Made by a program: the position numbers and the translations under genes. Of a DNA stretch of 64,000 nucleotides, positions 60,606 through 64,000 are shown in pieces. The notes below the pieces were generated by a model. The model saw only the letters and a program-made list of their open reading frames with translations. It was not told the origin of the DNA and ran no database searches. This stretch comes from Tenuifilum sp. 4138str (GTDB lineage Bacteria > Bacteroidota > Bacteroidia > Bacteroidales > Tenuifilaceae), in NCBI RefSeq assembly GCF_041102575.1, contig NZ_JBGCUE010000009.1:99551-163550 (forward strand). The letters run 5' to 3'. The stretch's first letter is position 1; every line of letters starts with the position of its first letter.

Positions 60606-61202
60606 ATGAAAAAGACACTTTTACTTGGTTTTGCAGCCTTAACTATGGTTGCTATGCTTTCAAGCTGTGGCAAAGTGCCCCAGGAAAAGATTGATGCTGC
60701 TAACGCCGCTATTGACTCGGCTAAAGCTGTTGAAGCTGATGTTTATCTTGCTGCTGATTTCGCAGCTGTTCAGGATTCAATGAGCGCTGTTATGGCTGAC
60801 ATTGAAGTTCAAAAGTCAAAATTATTTAAGAAATTTGGCCCAGCCAGCGAAAAACTCGATCGTATTCTTGGCATGGCTCAGGAGCTAAAGGTTAACGCTG
60901 TTGCTAAGAAAGAAGAGGTTAAGAAAGAAGTTGAAGGCCTTATGACCGAAGTTGCCACCATGATGGAAGAAAATGGCAAACTTATGAAGAAAGCACCTCG
61001 TGGTAAGGAAGGCGCTGCTGTTCTTGAGCAAATGAAAGCTGAAATGGCCACCATCGAGGCTACTGTTAACGAAGCTAAGGGTCTTTACGATGCTGGCAAG
61101 TACATGGATGCTTCCAATAAGATGAAAGCTGCTAAAGAAAGCGCTACCAAGATTAACACCGAACTTAACGAGGCTATTGCTAAGGTTAAGGGCAGAAAGT
61201 AA
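60606..61202 (+). CDS. Helical lipoprotein of unknown function
   Basis: A 198-residue lipoprotein: MKKTLLLGFAALTMVAMLSSCGKV places the lipidated Cys at 21. The mature part is almost entirely helical and rich in Ala, Lys, Glu and Met (KIDAANAAIDSAKAVEADVYLAADFAAVQDSM, KKEEVKKEVEGLMTEVATMMEENG), with a motif like a TPR/DUF4398-type heptad near the end (AKGLYDAGKYMDASNKMKAAKESA). Codon use is strongly biased (GCT, AAG), suggesting high expression. An intrinsic terminator follows, and two L,D-transpeptidases lie downstream, so a cell-wall role is possible. Confidence 0.75.
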   Translation: MKKTLLLGFAALTMVAMLSSCGKVPQEKIDAANAAIDSAKAVEADVYLAADFAAVQDSMSAVMADIEVQKSKLFKKFGPASEKLDRILGMAQELKVNAVAKKEEVKKEVEGLMTEVATMMEENGKLMKKAPRGKEGAAVLEQMKAEMATIEATVNEAKGLYDAGKYMDASNKMKAAKESATKINTELNEAIAKVKGRK

Positions 61203-61220
61203 TTTATTTGCCTGCTATAA

Positions 61221-61254
61221 AATCCCCGGCCGTTTTTTACCGGGGATTTTTTTT
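61221..61254 (+). terminator. Intrinsic terminator after the lipoprotein gene
   Basis: A perfect 9-bp stem AATCCCCGG / CCGGGGATT with a 10-nt loop is followed by a T run. The T run also reaches a -7-like GATATTTG (61255-61262) for the next gene. Confidence 0.85.
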
Positions 61255-61269
61255 GATATTTGCACCCGT

Positions 61270-62412
61270 ATGAAACCGATTTTAAAGTACAGCTTAATTA
61301 CCCTTGCAACGTTATCAGTTATAGGTGGTGGATTTGCCCTATTTTACTATTCTATACCCGAACCGCCTAAAGGCGATATCGATTATGCCTTGGCCTCGCT
61401 TCATCAGGCATCGCTGTCAAATGCCAAGCGTTACTCCAAGGAAAAATACTTGAAGGCAAAGGCATACTTTGATTCTGCCATGAAGCAGTGGAATATTCAA
61501 AACAAGCGCTTCATTTTAAGCCGCGACTACCAAAAGGTATCGTACTTTGCCAAGAAATCGGCCGAAATAGCTAAGAGCGCAACGAGTAACTCCAAGGAAC
61601 TTTCAAAAAACTTGGTTATTACGGTTAAGGATAAAATTGACAACCTAACCGCTCTTGTCTCGAACATGAACAACCTTTTTCAGAGGCTACCCCTGCCTGA
61701 TGAGTTTCGCAAAAAAATCTCAAAAGGTAAAATGTTAATCCATGAGGCAGAGGTGGCATTTAAGAAAGGCGATTACCTTGAGTCGTCAGAAAAGATTAAG
61801 TTGGCTGAGGATCTAATTATGGATTCCTACAAAAAAACTCTCGATGACCTTGAAGATTACTTCAACTCACAACCATACTGGAACCGACTTGTTAAAAGCG
61901 CTATTAGCAATACAGCCAAAAACAACTCCATGGCTATTATTGTGGATAAATTTGCCCGAAAACTCTTTATCTACCAAAACGGTTCAAAAAAGTATGAATT
62001 TGATGCCGAATTTGGCAAGAATTGGGTGGGACGTAAACGACTGAAAGGCGACAAGGCTACTCCCGAGGGAATTTATCTGGTTAAAAGCAAAATACCTGCA
62101 AATAAAACCAAGTATTTTAGGGCATTGCTACTCAACTACCCTAATTCAGAGGATATTGAAAACTTCAACAAGGAAAAAGCCACTGGCCGAATACCCAAGC
62201 ACGCTCAAATTGGTGGACTAATTGAGATCCATGGCGATGGCGGCAAAGGAACCGATTGGACTGATGGGTGTATTGCTCTTGACAACAACGATATGCTAAA
62301 GGTGTATAAGGCTGTTGAGATTGGCACTCCGGTAGTTATTGTTGGATCAATTGCCGACTTCAACAGCATAGCCATGAGCCTGAACCTTAAACATAATCAA
62401 ATAAAGGGTTAA
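61270..62412 (+). CDS. L,D-transpeptidase (YkuD) with helical N-terminal region
   Basis: A 380-residue envelope protein starting at ATG 61270; the longer upstream frame runs through a terminator. A membrane anchor (ILKYSLITLATLSVIGGGFALFYYSI) is followed by helices (about 35-205; ALASLHQASLSNAKRYSKEKYLKAKAYFDSA) and then the YkuD catalytic domain with GGLIEIHGDGGKGTDWTDGCIALDNNDM: catalytic Cys near 333 and the His in EIHG. These enzymes form 3-3 peptidoglycan crosslinks or attach lipoproteins. It precedes a second YkuD gene by 2 bp. Confidence 0.88.
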   Translation: MKPILKYSLITLATLSVIGGGFALFYYSIPEPPKGDIDYALASLHQASLSNAKRYSKEKYLKAKAYFDSAMKQWNIQNKRFILSRDYQKVSYFAKKSAEIAKSATSNSKELSKNLVITVKDKIDNLTALVSNMNNLFQRLPLPDEFRKKISKGKMLIHEAEVAFKKGDYLESSEKIKLAEDLIMDSYKKTLDDLEDYFNSQPYWNRLVKSAISNTAKNNSMAIIVDKFARKLFIYQNGSKKYEFDAEFGKNWVGRKRLKGDKATPEGIYLVKSKIPANKTKYFRALLLNYPNSEDIENFNKEKATGRIPKHAQIGGLIEIHGDGGKGTDWTDGCIALDNNDMLKVYKAVEIGTPVVIVGSIADFNSIAMSLNLKHNQIKG

Positions 62413-62414
62413 CT

Positions 62415-63131
62415 ATGAATAGCAATGAAGATAAAATAGATTTCAACCCCGAAATAAACCCTAAGCTAAAACGGTTGGGCTTTATAATGCTGCATATCAA
62501 TATAATCCTTTCAGGCTTCATCATTCTTTATTTTTATCTCTCCTATTTGTCACAACCCATGGCAGAATTAGTGGTTAAGAACAGAAAGCTAACCCTTGTA
62601 GCCGACTTCATACAGGACGACAAGGTTGATGTAAAGAAACTTCAAAAGGAAGTAGCCTCATTAAAGCAACTGTTCCAAAACCTTACGCCCGCACAACCAT
62701 ACATTGTGGTTAACACAACGTACAATCGCTTCAGGCTATACAAAAACCGCAAACAGGTTCGTGAAGGATTTTGTAGTACTGGCAACTATACACTACTAAA
62801 GTCGTACGATAAACGTCAATGGATTTTTCATACCCCAAAGGGTATGTATAAGGTGTTAGGGAAAGTAACAAATCCTGTTTGGCGTCGCCCGGACTGGTCG
62901 TACGTTGAGGAAGGGCTGCCCATTCCATCGGCCAATGACCCATCGCGTTGGGAAGCTGGCGTTTTGGGCGACTATGCCCTGAGCATTGGCGATGGTTACC
63001 TGATTCATGGAACAATATACAAGCGATTCCTTGGTATGCCTGTAACACACGGATGTATCAGAATGAATGACGAGGATCTTGAAGCAGTTTACAAAACCCT
63101 AGATCTGGGATCGAAGGTTTACATTTACTAA
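62415..63131 (+). CDS. L,D-transpeptidase (YkuD family), single-domain
   Basis: A 238-residue protein with a membrane anchor (LGFIMLHINIILSGFIILYFYLSYL, about 22-46) and the YkuD domain (about 95-238). The catalytic core IHGTIYKRFLGMPVTHGCIRM contains the invariant HG and HGC motifs with Cys near 214. It is distinct from the upstream paralogue, which has a longer helical stalk. The stop overlaps the start of the next gene by one base. Confidence 0.92.
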   Translation: MNSNEDKIDFNPEINPKLKRLGFIMLHINIILSGFIILYFYLSYLSQPMAELVVKNRKLTLVADFIQDDKVDVKKLQKEVASLKQLFQNLTPAQPYIVVNTTYNRFRLYKNRKQVREGFCSTGNYTLLKSYDKRQWIFHTPKGMYKVLGKVTNPVWRRPDWSYVEEGLPIPSANDPSRWEAGVLGDYALSIGDGYLIHGTIYKRFLGMPVTHGCIRMNDEDLEAVYKTLDLGSKVYIY

Positions 63132-63928
63132 TGATCGTTTTTATGCGAAAACCTATAAAAATCACCCTCTACACCACGGCCATAATAGTTGTATTACTGG
63201 CTGTTGCATATACCATTCTTAAAGTAATAGCATTCCAGAAAGCCATAAACAACATTGAGCAACACATTGCAAAAGAGCTCAATAAACGAAAGAAAACAGT
63301 TGAATGGGTTAGTGAACCCGACTCAACTTTAAAAAAATTATTGGTGGATAAGGCTTACTACAACGCGTTGATTACCGCTTCCAAAACTGACTCAATATTT
63401 TTAACCATTAATATTCCGGACAGTACCGTTTCGTTAATGATTAAAGGGGTTGTTGCTCACAAAGCAAAAGCAGAGCACATTAAAGTAAGCCCTTTGTTTT
63501 CTGCTATTAATCCAACCTTGCTTATTCAAGGATTGTCGGTTCCATTAACAATATCGAAGCATACCTCAACCATCCCCAAAGTACCATTAATGATCAAAAT
63601 TGCCCCACGCGACACCTCGGAATATACGCCCGATGTTATACCTGATACAACCGACCTTGACCCTGTTAACTTTATTATTGAGCTAAAACCAAACATTTTA
63701 CTTTACTTCTACGAGTCAAACCCTTCGCAATCGTCGGATGGGTTTAATCAGTTCAAGTTCGATCTTAGAGAGCGCACGTGGACTGTTGTTCAGGATGTTA
63801 AAAGAATTCTCAGACTTAAAGCACCGGTTTACAAGCCCTACATCAGATTTAAGCTTGGCAAGAAAGATGCAAAGGTGATATACCGGGCAATTCCCAACCA
63901 GGGACAAGTAGTTTTACGATTAGACTAA
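63131..63928 (+). CDS. Membrane-anchored protein of unknown function in the L,D-transpeptidase cluster
   Basis: A 265-residue protein with one N-terminal membrane helix (ITLYTTAIIVVLLAVAYTILKVIAF) and a periplasmic beta-rich part. No known domain is recognised; residues about 90-165 (DSIFLTINIPDSTVSLMIKGVVAHKAKAEHIKVSP) and 185-225 contain repeated beta strands. Translation may begin at the fifth residue Met (MRKPIKI). It is the third gene of the LDT unit, overlapping by one base. An accessory role to the transpeptidases is inference. Confidence 0.7.
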   Translation: MIVFMRKPIKITLYTTAIIVVLLAVAYTILKVIAFQKAINNIEQHIAKELNKRKKTVEWVSEPDSTLKKLLVDKAYYNALITASKTDSIFLTINIPDSTVSLMIKGVVAHKAKAEHIKVSPLFSAINPTLLIQGLSVPLTISKHTSTIPKVPLMIKIAPRDTSEYTPDVIPDTTDLDPVNFIIELKPNILLYFYESNPSQSSDGFNQFKFDLRERTWTVVQDVKRILRLKAPVYKPYIRFKLGKKDAKVIYRAIPNQGQVVLRLD

Positions 63929-63931
63929 ACC

Positions 63932-63959
63932 ACTATGGATTGAAAATCCATAGGTTTTA
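63932..63959 (+). terminator. Intrinsic terminator candidate after the LDT unit
   Basis: A perfect 9-bp stem CTATGGATT / AATCCATAG with a 3-nt loop (63933-63953) is followed by GTTTTAT; the T run is short. Confidence 0.6.
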
Positions 63960-64000
63960 TTAAACGGGAAAGAATGAAATTCTTTAATCTTTTTCTAAAA

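Noticed and set aside
61177..61269. Upstream extension of the first L,D-transpeptidase
   Set aside because: It runs through the end of the lipoprotein gene and its terminator; ATG 61270 gives a good membrane anchor.
1..64000. CRISPR array, tRNA or rRNA genes
   Set aside because: No regularly spaced direct repeats of the right size and no cloverleaf or rRNA-like sequence were recognised by eye in any intergenic gap.

Overview
The window reads as chromosomal DNA of an anaerobic or facultative member of the Bacteroidota, most likely order Bacteroidales. Support for this: a protein with a C-terminal type IX secretion (T9SS) sorting domain, DUF5686/carboxypeptidase-regulatory and PorE-like OmpA proteins, a MurF-alanine racemase fusion, type III glutamine synthetase, futalosine-pathway MqnE, SusC-free but beta-barrel-rich envelope genes, and repeated TAnnTTTG promoter -7 elements with few Shine-Dalgarno sites. 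No rRNA, tRNA or CRISPR array was seen.

Layout. 1-5.4 kb: a defence locus cut by the window edge, with type I methylase (3' part), specificity subunit, an AAA ATPase, and an ImmA/IrrE-type protease with a DUF4411 PIN protein. No hsdR is visible. 5.5-15.3 kb: housekeeping genes (ispE, nadE, a Crp-like regulator, murF-alr, tdk, rsmI) and small membrane proteins. 15.3-15.9 kb: a 513-bp gene-free element with 17-bp perfect terminal inverted repeats and 10-bp direct repeats, MITE-like. 16-21.4 kb: a TetR regulator with a membrane protein, a DUF5686 outer-membrane protein and a DEAD-box helicase. 21.5-29.6 kb: glycosyltransferase, ECF sigma factor, rsmG, rpmH (L34), mqnE, a PASTA protein, a T9SS cargo protein and an RluA-type pseudouridine synthase.

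29.7-42.2 kb is the most notable region. An FNR-type regulator that keeps all four iron-sulfur cysteines faces a 13-gene operon. The gene order (Mrp E, F, G, DUF4040, MrpB-like, C, a double antiporter fusion, then NuoH-, B-, C-, D-like subunits and a ferredoxin subunit) matches the Mbx/MBS branch of the complex I/group 4 hydrogenase superfamily. The large subunit lacks all NiFe cysteines. The small subunit keeps only three cysteines for its proximal cluster. The ferredoxin subunit is fused to a complete GltD/NfnB-like FAD-NAD(P)H module, and a DHOD-like flavoprotein without the usual catalytic loop closes the operon. The inferred role is an O2-regulated, ion-pumping ferredoxin/NAD(P)H (or polysulfide/disulfide) oxidoreductase.

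42.5-57.7 kb: a membrane-embedded spermidine-synthase-like protein, ddl, a DUF454 protein, two CDGSH iron-sulfur proteins, type III glutamine synthetase, a PorE-like OmpA protein, an AT-rich island (TPR and MORN/TonB-C proteins), purM, prfA and pyrF. 57.7-64 kb: a C26 amidotransferase lipoprotein, an M28 peptidase fused to an outer-membrane barrel, a helical lipoprotein and a cluster with two L,D-transpeptidases.
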